A DNA stretch of 64,000 nucleotides from Acanthosepion esculentum (GCA_964036315.1 OZ038508.1:46462629-46526628); one strand, 5' to 3'. Positions 32,100 through 44,155 are shown, counted from the stretch's first letter. A program made the numbers and translations. The notes: generated from the letters alone by a model not told the origin.

Positions 32100-32200
32100 T
32101 ATTGCGACAAAGATGAGGACAATAGTCCGAATAATGTAAATAATGTATAATACCTCATCTCAGAAATATAGACAGATAATGCTTATTTTGTGTCCAGGTT
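32100..32200 (+). repeat. SINE-2 tail fragment
   Basis: GCGACAAAGATGAGGACAAT, AGTCCGAATAATGTAAATAA, TACCTCATCTCAGAAATATA. The same tail is at 39365-39450. Confidence 0.65.
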
Positions 32201-32545
32201 CTTACATCGTTTAATCATTTTTGTAGATATCCTATTATCACAATTTGGAATATTTAAGAACAAAGATGATGGAAACAAAAAGAAAAAAAGAAAGAAAAAA
32301 GAATCTGAATGAAATTGGTTAGATTATGTCCCCCCTGCCAAAAAAAATAAACATAAAAATTATAAATTTAAAATTCCCAGCGTCCCTCGTTCGAGCGCAT
32401 GTGTAGTCGCAGCAAGATAGACGAACATAGACCGTTTAAATTTTAAAGAAGTAAACGTTTTATATGAAAAGTTTTTTTCTACTTTCTCCTGCATATTTCC
32501 CCGAAAACAATTCTTCTAAAAGTTTATACATCGTTATCCTATAAA
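32201..32545. other. Unassigned DNA
   Basis: Purine-rich AAAG stretch at 32275-32305. No other feature. Confidence 0.4.
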
Positions 32546-32549
32546 AGTG

Positions 32550-33610
32550 GACATTGAATTCAAAACCCAGAGGCAACATGAAACAGACTATTCTAAATAT
32601 CTTCCGCTTGCTTCTGCACATGCATACACCCGTCGGATCATAGACTGGCGGACCCTTTCAAATACTCACACACGGGGCCGAATAGTTTTTTCAGGCCCCA
32701 ATGACACAGTAATGAAGCGTCTCCTTATTAATATCTGCTGCATGAACCAAGTTTTAAGTGGCCTCAGGGATAAACATCCAAAGGAATGAGGTCAGGGGAA
32801 CGTGCAGGCCACGAAAGCGGCCTTCCCCTACCTATCCATAGTTCATGGTACAATGTGACTAAAATGTGCTGTGCCCCATCATGCATGAACCACAAGCGTT
32901 TTCTTGTTAGCAGGGTTACTTCCTCTAGCGAGTCTGGAAAAGTATTCGAAATAAAGTCCCTATACACAGCTCCCGTAAGACGTGCTGGGAGAACATATAA
33001 ACCTACAATTTCAGTCAATATTAATCGTAAACGGATTCTGGTGTCTAGACTGTGTTGTACCATGGGGATTCCGATCCGGCCACAAATATTGGTTGTGTGA
33101 ATTTGTTATTCTGTCTCTCCCAAACGTTACCTCATCCGTAAACAACGAATGGGCATTTTGTGCAATAAACCATCGGCAAAGGTTGTCCCGTGGTTAGTAA
33201 TCAGAAGACGAAAGAACCTTCACACGTTACAAATGATAGTGATAGAGGATTTGCACTTGACGTAGCCACCATTCGGGACTATGAGATGTACGACATGCTA
33301 GGGCCACTTGAAATGCGCCGATAGCTGAACCGTTCCGACATCTTGTAGAATGTATTTTTTATGGTCAGGCGTAAGACCGATTAAACCTTAAAGAATGAGA
33401 CTTTCTAATTTGTCATGCATCTTTCCCCGAAATCTATTCGCTCCATAGTTTGTGGTGCCACGGACCCTGTCTCAGCAACGCGAGGATAAATAGCAGCTGG
33501 CTTCGATGTGGAAAGGCAATCTGATACAGCCGGACAGCCTTGTATGCATTGCCGTTCGCGTGGCCGTTGTAAAATCATATCTGCTTGCTCACGTTATGAT
33601 TATCCTGCCA
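32550..33610 (-). pseudogene. Mariner-like (DD-D) transposase relic, nearly full length
   Basis: Minus strand in shifting frames: YNGHANGNAYKAVRLYQ (N-terminal helix-turn-helix region near 33520-33600), FCRWFIAQNAHSLFTDEVTF and QYLWPDRNPH (first catalytic D in DEVTF), IVGLYVLPARLTGAVYRDF, RKRLWFMHDGAQHI (second D in HDGA), WIGRGRPLSWPARSPDLIPL (third D in SPDL), then ERVRQSMIRRVYACAEASG. The order matches the mariner-like transposases that carry a DUF4817-type N-terminus. The longest single-frame part is 32764-33063. Several stops and frameshifts; it would need a complete enzyme elsewhere to move. I did not find terminal inverted repeats. Confidence 0.85.
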
Positions 33611-33922
33611 TTGTTAAACGGAACACTTCTCAGTTAGCTCATTACTAAACACTTTAAAGGTTGAAGAAAGACTAGCCAGAAATGTAGCTGAATGACAAAT
33701 GTAACCTCGTCTACATGGCAATGCAGCGCCATTTACCGTAAACTCTCTTTAATCTTAACGTTAATTAAATATTACGAACGTTGAAATCGTACTCTATCCA
33801 TTCTCATCGTACCTGGATATATATATATATATATACAAGTTTAGGATTGGTATATGCGGAATGAAATCCAATAACCAACAATCAATATTCTTTAAAGAGT
33901 GCTCAATACAGAGTAGAGCAGA
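33611..33922. other. Unassigned DNA
   Basis: Only a short (TA)n tract at 33817-33834. Confidence 0.4.
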
Positions 33923-34008
33923 TATAATTATTTATTTGAATATTACAACATAAATATGTTATAAAATCACAACATTATAACATATTTATGTTGTAATATT
34001 CAAATAAA

Positions 34009-34016
<8 letters not shown>
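33923..34016. repeat. Perfect palindrome, 41-bp arms
   Basis: ATAATTATTTATTTGAATAT... (33923-33963) is matched perfectly by its reverse complement at 33976-34016, with a 12-bp spacer. Confidence 0.95.

Positions 34017-34100
<84 letters not shown>
34013..34100. repeat. (TA)n microsatellites
   Basis: TA 34013-34056 and 34069-34100 separated by TTTATTATTTTA. Confidence 0.95.
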
Positions 34101-34104
<4 letters not shown>

Positions 34105-34750
34105 GCGTAGTACTTGTTGTAATGTGCACAGTATCAGTTATATAGCTAACATATTCAGGTGTATGGATATGAGTTTGTGACCCTGGGTTTCACGTTTTGC
34201 GATCAACACTTTTATTTTTTTAAATTGGATCTCATCATACTTGTTTGTGTATGATTATATTTCGTAGTGAGAGGGGTAATTCTCCTGTGTGCGTGTTTGG
34301 GATGACACTCCCACACACACATACATACATACATACAGGTGTACGCATTTTAGTTCACACGAACACACCCATATAAACAGTCAGAGATTAGGCGCAGATG
34401 CACAACCCTGCGTTCGAGCATAAAATGAAGTTACAAATGCGTATGTAGGCATGTTCTTAAAACGTGCTATATTATAGACGCAAAATGGCAAAAATAGATA
34501 GTTTTATATATGGACATAAAACTGTATACTGCAACTGAGTTTCACGCATGAAAGCGATCTCCCATCCAGTTATGACTATTTTAGGTAGGCGTATATATAA
34601 GACAGTATGAAATTAACTTAAAGCCTTAAATTAAAACTTTATTTAAGGTCATAATGGATAGGTTGATTATTTGTAAGAGTTGCGTGGTAAAAGAATGTGT
34701 GCATTAAAAGATATACAATTAAGTACTGTCTTGACGGCTACACTGTTGAC

Positions 34751-34781
<31 letters not shown>

Positions 34782-34882
34782 AATAAAAAGGAAAGAACAG
34801 TAAGATATAAAATCCGGTGTTCTTATAGATATTTTTATTTTTACACAATAGTGCTCTATGTAAATTTACAGAGCATTAATAT
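34101..34882. other. Unassigned DNA
   Basis: Small (ACAC/ATAC)n run at 34310-34337 and TA at 34750-34772. No gene. Confidence 0.4.
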
Positions 34883-35064
34883 TATAAATTAATAGATTTA
34901 AAATATGGTTTTACCGCTACACAGTGATGACCATGTTTCCTCATGAGGAAATGGAACTAATGTCTTTGGTTTAATAACAAAATTAAATTCAGGGGCTTTA
35001 ACTTCCATTTCTGAAACATGGTCATCACTGTGTAGCGGTAAAACCATATTTTAAATCTATTAAT

Positions 35065-35069
<5 letters not shown>
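34883..35069. repeat. Inverted repeat, 58-bp perfect arms
   Basis: TTATAAATTAATAGATTTAA ... CAGTGATGACCATGTTTC (34883-34940) and its exact complement at 35012-35069 enclose a 71-bp loop that contains CCTCATGAGG. A (TA)n tract (35070-35142) starts immediately outside the right arm. The arm words GTGATGACCATGTTTC recall PLE tails. Confidence 0.95.
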
Positions 35070-35155
<86 letters not shown>

Positions 35156-35165
35156 AAGAGAGATA
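35070..35165. repeat. (TA)n(GA)n microsatellite
   Basis: TA to 35142, then GAGAGAGAGAAAGAGAGA to about 35162. Confidence 0.95.
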
Positions 35166-35289
35166 AATTTGCTTTGACTCTTTGTATTTCTTGTAATTTT
35201 GGGGTTTCTAAGTATATGTTTATACGATAAAGGAAGAAGAGTTAGCTTACAACATTGAGGAGAGATAGACGGAGGCAAGAGTATGAGAG

Positions 35290-35570
35290 GTCTGGAGATT
35301 CGAGATAGAGAGAGAGAGAGCTATCTAGCTAGTCGGAGATGGTCTTTGACGTAAACTGCAAGACCGTGCATGTGGGTTTGAGAGTCTTTTCTAAGGCGAG
35401 GAAGGTAACCGGGGATCTAGAGGTCAGAGGAGGGGATAAACGAGTCGCGGTTGCTCTCGCAGAGAGCCAGTATATCAGGAGACTTCTCACTAAGGAACGA
35501 TTCCACACTGCAGAAGTTGGTTCGAATGCCACGGACGTTAGAAAAGGAAATGATAAAGGATTTAGGTGAT
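35290..35570 (+). other. GC-richer segment with opposed open frames, unidentified
   Basis: Composition changes from AT-rich to about half G+C. There are open frames on the plus (76 codons, 35339-35569) and minus (67 codons, 35329-35532) strands, with no motif I can name. It is preceded by GA repeats and a GCTATCTAGCTAGTC word. It could be part of an element or an exon of an unknown transcript. Confidence 0.35.
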
Positions 35571-36835
35571 TTTTTTCACGTCTTCTAGGGCGGCTTACCT
35601 ATCGCTCTCGCAGACACCCGCTCAGGAACAATTTATGTTTGTACAACCCCTGAAGCTATGCTGAGCGAACCTCAGTTACAGATTTTAGATGTTATGACAT
35701 ATCCGGTCATGACTAGCAGTTTGGACAACTTTAATACGCTCAAGCCCTCGGTCAAATCATGGCTGTCGACTTATTAAACGACCACCGCTGAAAAGTCTAA
35801 TCAATGATCTGTAATTAAAATGACACTTGAATCCTGCAAGTGATTTATAATGCTTATTGCATATGTCGTAAACTAAGTTGTTTTGTACAGAGTTTTTCTT
35901 GTTTCACAGTGTCTAAGGAGCTCATTCTATACACATGACCAGTGAGACTGAAGCTGTTTCTGTAGGTTTTCTGAGACACTCCGTCACATATATACATATA
36001 TAGTTTTTTCTTAGCTATCTTCCTTGAATTTTTAGTCAGAAGAAATAAATATCTGAGATAAATTCTTTGTTGTTGTTCACTGTTTAATATCCGGTCCGGG
36101 TTGTATAATTTCTTGGGAATTTTGAATCGCAGATCTATATTAGATTTCGGCCATTAGGAATATTTGCTGGACATATATAGAATATTGCCATAATATTATT
36201 GATTATTTTAATCCTCTTCACAAAGACATCTTGTTTGTCCATTCTAACATAGAGAAACTGAAGAATGAAGCGAATGGGAGTATAATGAAGGTAACCGTCA
36301 TTGAATTCATCCACGTGAAAAAACTGCACCCGCACATATTAGTTTACCTATTACGAAAGTGACCAAACAATGGATGTGAGAAAAGTTACACCGGGGAGCT
36401 TAAACAGCATTAACGAAGGTGTCGTGTATGACCAGCTACATTCAACCAATAAAAGATGGATAATACAGGAAAAAAGGCTTTTCTGGTAATATCATCTCTG
36501 CTGTTAACAATTGCCAAAAAAAAAGAAAGAAATAAAATCAGTGACTGTTTCCATGGAAATGTCTGCTGTGTTCAATGTTGGTATTAAATTTCCAGTTGTT
36601 TTTTATGCAAATAAAAACGAAGTATTATTTTCGAAATCTTCCTCATATTTTGAGGTATTGGTTCATGCATGTTTTCGTAAAAAAATCATATGCGATTTAT
36701 TCTTACCTTCAGCCTGAAAAACTTAATAACAGAAACCCCGAGATCTATATTGTTTCGTTTGTAGCACAAATACATCATAATTAACATATACGCATCTGAT
36801 TTTATTCCTGACTTAGCTGAGCGTAAATTCGTATT
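35571..36835. other. Unassigned AT-rich DNA
   Basis: Short open frames at 36135-36335 and 36511-36784 show no similarity I recognise. Confidence 0.4.

Positions 36836-36867
<32 letters not shown>
36836..36867. repeat. (TG)n microsatellite
   Basis: About 30 bp of TG. Confidence 0.9.
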
Positions 36868-36869
<2 letters not shown>

Positions 36870-37380
36870 ACAGCCACAAACACATATAACGATATTTGCA
36901 TTTATATTAAGCTATTATTACATATTAACTCTTTATCAGTTTGATTTCAGTGATTTCCGATATATCTACTGTCTATATATACGTGAGTTTAGCTATCTCC
37001 TATTATTTGTCTATATTTATTTTTATAAGCTTATATATGTAATGTGTTTCATTATCAGAGAGATGGATAGAAAATTTTATAGAATTAAAGCATTTAATTT
37101 TAGTGTGATATTACTTCAGATGGTATAATAGTGGAAACTTCTCATTCGAAAAAGACGTCCAATGTCTATTTATTTATAAATCAGTCTATGCGACAGCGCA
37201 TTTCAGAAATCTCAATAAATGAAATATTTACTTGATTTAGATGTTACTTTGGAAATATTTTCTTTATATTGATTTCTCGACTGCAAAGGTCCACAGGGGT
37301 ATTACACACTGTTTAATAAATAAATAAAATAGGGCGTCTATTTCAAATAAGACTTGTCCACTATAAGAAAGTATGAAATG
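36868..37380. other. Unassigned AT-rich DNA
   Basis: No feature recognised. Confidence 0.4.
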
Positions 37381-37382
37381 AT

Positions 37383-37396
37383 AGACAGACAGACAG

Positions 37397-37467
<71 letters not shown>
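37383..37467. repeat. (GACA)n(CA)n(TA)n compound microsatellite
   Basis: GACA 37383-37398, CA to 37412, TA to 37467. The truncated Helitron begins at its right edge. Confidence 0.95.
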
Positions 37468-37471
<4 letters not shown>

Positions 37472-37965
37472 TGCGGAATTAGAATCAACGTAGAGTATAA
37501 GCAAGCGAATTAGCCAATTGGAGTAAAGTGCCATGCAGATTTAATTTTTTCACACTTGCGACGAATGCAGCTATCGATTTTTTTTTTTGCATGCTAGCAT
37601 GCTAGTTACCATTCGTGTCATTCAGCTGTTGGCTCTCACGCTGGCCAATAGAATCTTCCTGCCTATTCGTGGCAGCCGGCTATAGGCTCTCACTCTGGGC
37701 AGTAGAAAATGGCCGCAAACTACATGAAAACTGCTGTAGAAGCATGAAGAAATCGGTTATTTCCACTATCGATGAGAGTTGGGAAATGCAAAGTCGGTTT
37801 TGGCCTGCTCAGTAACTTGGAGCATGTGTATGTAAATTTTGGTGCAAATCCGTCGAAAATTGCGGCCGTCCATTCATTACACACACATACACACACACGC
37901 ACACACACACACACGCGCACACATACACACACACACACACACATCCTGCCTTTTATAGATAGAGA
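37468..37965 (-). mobile_element. Helitron copy 2, 3'-truncated
   Basis: Reverse complement of 27902-28390: the 5' end TCTCTATCTATAAAAGGCAG lies at 37965 (preceded by A), then (TG)n, GCGGCCGCAATTTTC-like and GGCCGTCCATTC words, GTGCTCCAAG-like, CGGCCATTTTCTAC and GGCACTTTACTCCAATTGGC. It ends at AATCAACGT...GAATCT, where (TA)n replaces the last ~310 bp including CTAG. The two copies are clearly diverged but alignable throughout. Confidence 0.85.
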
Positions 37966-38012
37966 TGCAACTCGAAGAGAAAGTAAGCACATTATGAAGA
38001 TGTTGACATTCT

Positions 38013-38140
38013 ACACTACTTGAAATAAAAGGTTAGGAAGGAAAGCTCCAGTGAAAAGAGAAATAACAGTTACTATTCTTATGAAACCTGTTTTCCTGAA
38101 AACAGACAGTAGCACAAACTGACCGGTTAATGATGGCGTA
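38013..38140 (+). repeat. Interspersed repeat E1, copy 2
   Basis: AAATAAAAGGTTAGGAAGGA, GAAATAACAGTTAC and CTGTTTTCCTGAAAAC; see 5418-5575. It starts about 45 bp after the Helitron end. Confidence 0.7.
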
Positions 38141-39354
38141 TGCTTCCATATAAGTAATCAAGTATTAGATTTGCAGGTAGGTTTCATCATGCCTATAGCA
38201 ATCTGTAAGTTCTATGCTAAAGTTTTCTCCCGTGTACTTCTCGCTTATAAAACTCTTCTGACCTCTAGCTTTCCTGTCAAAGATGATTTTCAAACGTTTT
38301 AACGTAAGGTTGTCTTATTTTCTTAATTCCTGTTCTTTTAACGTTTTCTCTACTTAATAATGATTTTCGTTCCCACTCAGTAAACCCTTTTGTCGTAATG
38401 GCTTTATCGCCTTGATTAATGTAAAATGATTTAACGTGCTTTGACCTCTTTGCCACGAAGAACCTTCTAGTCGAACAAATCCCGAATGACTCCTTTTTAA
38501 TACAGATTTTTCCCGAATTACGTAAATTCGAGGATCGTAAAAAATCTGTGTTCAAATGCAGTATTCTAGTAAAACAATTATTAAAAAGAAAAGTGATAAA
38601 ACTTCATATTCCCGAAACTATTGGGCAACAAATCTTATATGTAAGACAAGTGAGTTACCGCCAATAAAGATCTATTGTAACGGGCGTAGATCATTTCTTT
38701 CTCTTGTGTCTCGGCTATATTCTTTGGCACAGTGGCCAAATTCTGCGTGGAATGGCCGTTTCAAATTTCGGCATAGCGACCATACTCCCCCGTTGTAAAC
38801 GTGGACAATTCCCTTGGGTGCGTCAATGAATCATTTGATTTGTAATAATTATTTGACTAGTATCGTTAAATGGCCTCACTCAGAGGAGTGCTTCAGACAA
38901 TTGCTTACGACATCAAATTATTTCGACATGTTTTTTTTTGTTTTTACTTCGATATTTAATACTTATTTAAACTGAAACGACAAAATATTAAACGCCGCAT
39001 TATGCTGAATGGAATAGTTTACCTCGTCCTCAATTGAAAAGTGCGATTCTACTTAGGGACGTACGTGTCGTAATAGGTATACATTTAGTCTTATTTCGAG
39101 TTATTCTACCAATTCTATTGGTACCTTTTAACCCAAGACTAACTTTCCCTTGGTTAATTCAGGTAAGGTTATATGCGAGTAAACCGGTACCCAACAAAGC
39201 TCTTCAGATGTGAACGGTGGCTGGATTCCCAGCGGGTTTAAGAGCTAGACCTCTCAAAATGTGTATGAATCTTCTTGTAGGGCCAACCGACATGTAGCAC
39301 AATAGGGGAAACTGGAGCACTTAACTATATATGCAACCTGTGCTGTTTATGAAA
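38141..39354. other. Unassigned DNA
   Basis: An open frame on the minus strand (38277-38555) and one on plus (38556-38798) carry no known motif. TTCTTTGGCACAGTGGCCAA near 38720 vaguely recalls a common cephalopod SINE but is too short to call. Confidence 0.4.
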
Positions 39355-39450
39355 CAGTATCCACAAGTGAGAAGTATGAGGAGAAACAACGTAAAATAGT
39401 GTAAATAGTTACAATACCGCATCTCGGAAATATAGACAGATGCATTACTG
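39355..39450 (+). repeat. SINE tail fragment
   Basis: GAGGAGAAACAACGTAAAAT, AGTGTAAATAGTTACAATA, CCGCATCTCGGAAATATAGA match 32130-32180 and 21400-21455. Confidence 0.6.
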
Positions 39451-40140
39451 AGGTTTAGGTGTTTGCGATATTTCATGATATTAAGGCGAAAACAGTCTCT
39501 AGCTAAACATCAGAGTTTTTTTTTTTTAGATATACATGTTAAACATTTCGGAGAAATCAGGAGCTATTATACTTCAAATAGATAACATACTAAGTAAACA
39601 ATAAAAAAACAGAGAGAGAGATATAAATTACAAGGCAGAGTGTAAAAATAGTTAGCAAAGATTCTTTCTGATACGCTCATATACTGTCATTAGCCTTTTA
39701 ACATCTATCTCCGTCTGTCATATATTTATCTTCGCCTTTTAATATCTATCTTCGCCTGTTCATACACAATGAAGGTGATCATTTTCCCTTAAATATTTAT
39801 CTTTTTAACCAGTAAAATTGCTATGAAAGCTAAAATTAGGTTTCCTGTTGTCTTTTCCATCGTTTGAAATTAAGTTGTTTTCTTCTCTTAGACTCAGGGC
39901 CACCAACGCTAGATAAGTCTAAACTACGATGAAATTTAAGCTATAGAGGAAGATGGGAAGAAAATACATATGCCTTTCCCAAGGACAATGGTGAAAAAGT
40001 GAAACTAATAAACAAGCCCGGAACCTGAGTGGGGCTCGTCGTTTCTGCTTTGAGAATTATAGTCAGTTTTTATTCCGCAGTCTAGTCATTTGATCTATGT
40101 AACATTTACGTGATCTTAGGTTGTATTGTTTTTAAAGGAT
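39451..40140. other. Unassigned DNA
   Basis: No feature recognised. Confidence 0.4.
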
Positions 40141-40144
40141 CAGT

Positions 40145-40292
40145 GGAAAATGTTATGGAGTCGTTTCTGACCTTGGGTCTCTGATTATAATCTGGAAGGA
40201 AATGTGTATATAACACAAATCAAAGGAAATCTTAATAATAATAATAATAATAATAACAATACTACTACTACTGCTGCTACTGCTACTACTAC

Positions 40293-40358
<66 letters not shown>

Positions 40359-40360
40359 GC
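40145..40360 (+). mobile_element. L-C LINE 3' end with (AAT)n tail, older copy
   Basis: ATGGAGTCGTTTCTGACCTT, GGGTCTCTGATTATAATCTG, GAAAGGAAAT and ATCAAAGGAAATCTT are a decayed version of the L-C 3' UTR (40875-40950), followed by a tract of AAT with an inner ACT/GCT stretch (40236-40360). The next L-C copy begins directly at the end of this tract. Confidence 0.75.
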
Positions 40361-40948
40361 ATGACAGAGTGGGCCAATATCTGCACTGGGAAATTTGCAA
40401 CTCCTACGGGAAAGAAAATGAAAGAAACTGGTACGAACACCATCCAGACCCGGTTACGGAGAAAGGAACTGTTATAATTCTATGGGACTACACAATACAC
40501 ACTGACAGAACAATCAAAGCCAACCGCCCAGACATTGTTATTAAAGACCACAAACAAAATAAGTGCCTCCTTATTGATATGGCAGTCCCTGTAGACTGCA
40601 ATGTATCTCTGAAGATATTCGAAAAGCTGTCAAAATACAAGGACCTTGAAATAGACATCTAAAAAATGTGGCACATGGTAACATCAACAATCACTGTTCC
40701 AGTTGGAGCCCTTGGACTGGTTGGAAAAGATTCCAGTAGACTAATAGAAGGGATCCCTGGAAGGCCATGCCTCAAAGAGATACAAAAAATTATTCTGACA
40801 ATTACAGCCCACACCTTACGAATGGCTTTATCTATGTAATTATTTTATATTTTTATTTTTTTGCAGTGGAAAGTGTCATGATGCCATTTCTAACCTTAGG
40901 TCCCTGGGCGGGACCCGGAAAGAAAGGTGTAAACGCCAGATATCAAAG

Positions 40949-40993
<45 letters not shown>

Positions 40994-40994
40994 T
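40361..40994 (+). pseudogene. L-C LINE: restriction-like endonuclease C-terminus, 3' UTR, (AAT)n tail
   Basis: An open frame to 40662 reads HDRVGQYLHWEICNSYGKEN, WYEHHPDPVTEKGTVIILWD, IKANRPDIVIKDHKQNK, CLLIDMAVPVDCNVSLKIF and EKLSKYKDLEIDI. It then stops (TAA) and continues in register as KMWHMVTSTITV, GALGLVGKDSSRLIEGIPG and AHTLRMALSM. RPD followed at about 12 residues by LLID fits the PD-(D/E)xK nuclease used by R2/R4-type LINEs to nick their target. 5'-truncated. The 3' UTR has CCTTAGGTCCCTGGGCGGGA and the tail is (AAT)n 40951-40993. Confidence 0.85.
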
Positions 40995-41737
40995 ACAGAA
41001 AACAATAACATCATATGTCTTGGAGAAATATGAGAAGACTGATTTCAGTTGATTAGAGTTAAAATTCAGCATGACGGATTTTATTTACTTATTTTATATG
41101 CAATTAGAAAAGAATAAGATGTAAATGTAAAAATACTATATGAATAATGACAAAATGAAAACAATACATTACCAACGCTTTACCAAGAATTAATCAAATG
41201 TATTAGTCATACACAGAAAAACGTTCAACCACAGCTTCCCCCTGAAGAGCTCTGCCCTTATTAAAAGAGAAAATATTTTACGTAAAGTACGTGATAGTGC
41301 TTATACTGAATGTTGCCAAAATGTTAATCACTGACGCAGATTTTTCCAAATATCTCCTTTCTTAGAAGAAATACTAGTTTCCCAGTTATGAATATCTATT
41401 CTTGACCAAATATTTTTACAGCATAAAAAGAAAAGGTTAATTCAGAACATTAATATAAAAACGTAATATGTAAAACGAAATAAGTAAATGAAAAAAATTA
41501 AAAGCAAATGTTTCGTTTTTAGGCATTAAATAAGATCATGTAGCATCGTTCATAATTTGCCTTCAGTTTCACAGTTAGCCTTAAGAATATTCTTGAATAT
41601 TTTTGAAAGTTCTGAAATGAGAAATATTTCTAGTTACTCCGATTTATAGATACAAATTGTAAAACAGGATGCTAACTTTTGTTTGGATAAAGTATATCAG
41701 AGGACGAAACACGTTGGTAAAGAATAGTTTTCCCTTC

Positions 41738-41742
<5 letters not shown>
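40995..41742. other. Unassigned AT-rich DNA
   Basis: No feature. GAGGACGAAACACGTTGG at 41700 resembles a PLE tail end, but the expected partner motif upstream is missing. Confidence 0.4.
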
Positions 41743-41810
<68 letters not shown>

Positions 41811-41819
41811 TATAGATAA

Positions 41820-41876
<57 letters not shown>
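41743..41876. repeat. (TA)n(GATA)n(GA)n compound microsatellite
   Basis: TA 41743-41803, GATA 41813-41828, GA to 41876, followed by impure TG/TC to 41960. Confidence 0.95.
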
Positions 41877-41880
<4 letters not shown>

Positions 41881-42198
41881 GTGTGTGTGTGCGCCCGGGT
41901 GTAAGTGTGTGTCTCTTTGTGTGTGTGTCTGTGCGTAGGTGAGTGTGTATGTGTGTGTACTTAACATAATATGAATTTCTTGATTATTTTTTGATAAAAA
42001 ATTCATTTTAATTTTGTAATTCATGTCTGGAAAGCTCAAATATGTTCGTGATAATCTGTAATCCAATAATAATCTGCAATTTAAATGGGGTAATTGTAAT
42101 CTGTGATTCAATAAAAATTGGTTTCGGAAATGCTTTCCTCTTTCCGGTTTTAAATTAGATTTTATTTTGAAACAAATAAAATAAAATGTTTGCCATTA

Positions 42199-42199
<1 letters not shown>

Positions 42200-42264
<65 letters not shown>
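42200..42264. repeat. (TA)n microsatellite
   Basis: About 65 bp of TA adjoining a PLE tail. Confidence 0.95.
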
Positions 42265-42271
<7 letters not shown>

Positions 42272-42450
42272 AAAGAGGTTATAATGGTTCCAACGAGAGA
42301 AGTGTGTATATTAAAAAGAAGAGAAGTACCGCAAACTTTTTTGGTTGTAATGTGGGGTTTTAAAAAAATATTATTCTTTACTTTTCATAGTTTTACATAG
42401 TTTTACAACACGTGTTTCTGGTCTCACGACTGTCTTCAGGTAAAAGGTGG
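42265..42450 (-). repeat. PLE tail
   Basis: Minus strand: TACCTGAAGACAGTCGTGAG, ACCAGAAACACGTGTTGTAA, AACTATGTAAAACTATG and TCTCGTTGGAACCATTATAA. It has the CTGAAGA-hairpin-GAAAC order seen in other PLE ends. Confidence 0.65.
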
Positions 42451-42538
42451 AGATTTCCACATATTATTAAAAATAATTATTAAAAATAATTAATTTTTTT
42501 CCTTTATGTTTTTCAATGTTAAATCTTCTCTATATGAG

Positions 42539-42681
<143 letters not shown>

Positions 42682-42849
42682 GTATTATTTTATCGCTGAA
42701 AGTTTTATTCTAGATTTCCATCCATAAAAGGATATACATCGGACCAACTTTGTAGAATAACTGACAGTCGTTTCTGGATTTCAATTTTTCTCTCCGTGAT
42801 TTGTATACTTTATGTGATATAATAGTTAAGCCGGTACTTGGAGTGGTTA

Positions 42850-42970
42850 ATATTTTAGTGTTCGAGAGTGTTCCCTCTTGGGAGTTGGGTCGACAAAGTA
42901 GTAGTTTCAGGGAAGAGGCTGCCCGAGTGGAACTCCCTAATTCCCTTCAAAGCTCAGGACTGACGCCATA
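42850..42970 (+). pseudogene. LINE C-terminal fragment
   Basis: Plus strand SSFREEAARVELPNSLQSSG resembles the FR..AA.LWNSLP..LR motif at the C-terminus of Jockey/CR1 LINE reverse transcriptases. About 30 codons only, so the call is tentative. Confidence 0.4.
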
Positions 42971-43264
42971 TCGGAATATAGTTCATCGGAATATTTATCA
43001 CTGAAATACCGAGAGATAAGAGGTACTAGCGATGTTTTTTTTTTCTGTGAGAGTGGTTGTAGACTATAAAATAATTTACCGCCAGCAAAGCCGCGTAGAT
43101 ACTTCTATAATCCCTATAAAGAAACGGAAGAGGGCACTGGGCACCTCCAGCCCAAATATGGTCGCAAGAAATGATTTTCGTTCTGATCTAGCTCTTGATA
43201 GACGACTGAATGGAAAATATCGATATCTACTGAGAAAAATCCAAAACATGAGAGCTGGAGATTC

Positions 43265-43545
43265 CATGCAACGCTTAACACAATTTATTGAGAACTAAGA
43301 CCAATCTCTCTTAAGCACAAACAAAAACGATTACAGATTGTCGGCCACTGCCACCGAGAGGACAGGGACTTCGTCTTATTTTTACTCCTATGTATTCCTT
43401 CAGGAATTGTCCTCTCACGGAAATTGACTTTCCCAGAAACCATGGCTCGGGACTCAGGGTTGGACATTGGGGATCTGGGGTCAGCAATGCAGGACCGAAC
43501 AGTGTGGACATTGAAGTCAAAAGTCAGCGTCCACCGTCTGTATCA
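43265..43545 (+). pseudogene. LINE C-terminal fragment (GHC...DSGL...AMQDR type)
   Basis: Plus strand: KRLQIVGHCHREDRDFVLF, then LSRKLTFPETMARDSGLDI and GDLGSAMQDRTVW. This is the end of a reverse transcriptase of the kind with RLRFAGHC...DVISRDTGL...AMKDRDVW (from recall). Distinct from L-A and L-B. Confidence 0.55.
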
Positions 43546-43710
43546 TATATCGAATTTTTAAAGTTTTTATTATCTTTATTTAAATATTATTATCCAAATA
43601 CTTTTCTATTATGGGACAATTAACTAATACAAATAATTGACCTGATGATTATATTTGAGCATGAAACAGACTGTTGATGCTGTGTCTTGATTACGATGTC
43701 CAGTTTACAC

Positions 43711-44155
<445 letters not shown>

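Noticed and set aside
38690..38800. Common cephalopod SINE with a TTTGGCAC...GGCCA core
   Set aside because: Only about 20 bases resemble it; the diagnostic downstream words are absent.
41700..41730. GAGGACGAAACACG as the end of a ribozyme
   Set aside because: No CTGANGA partner upstream within a plausible distance.
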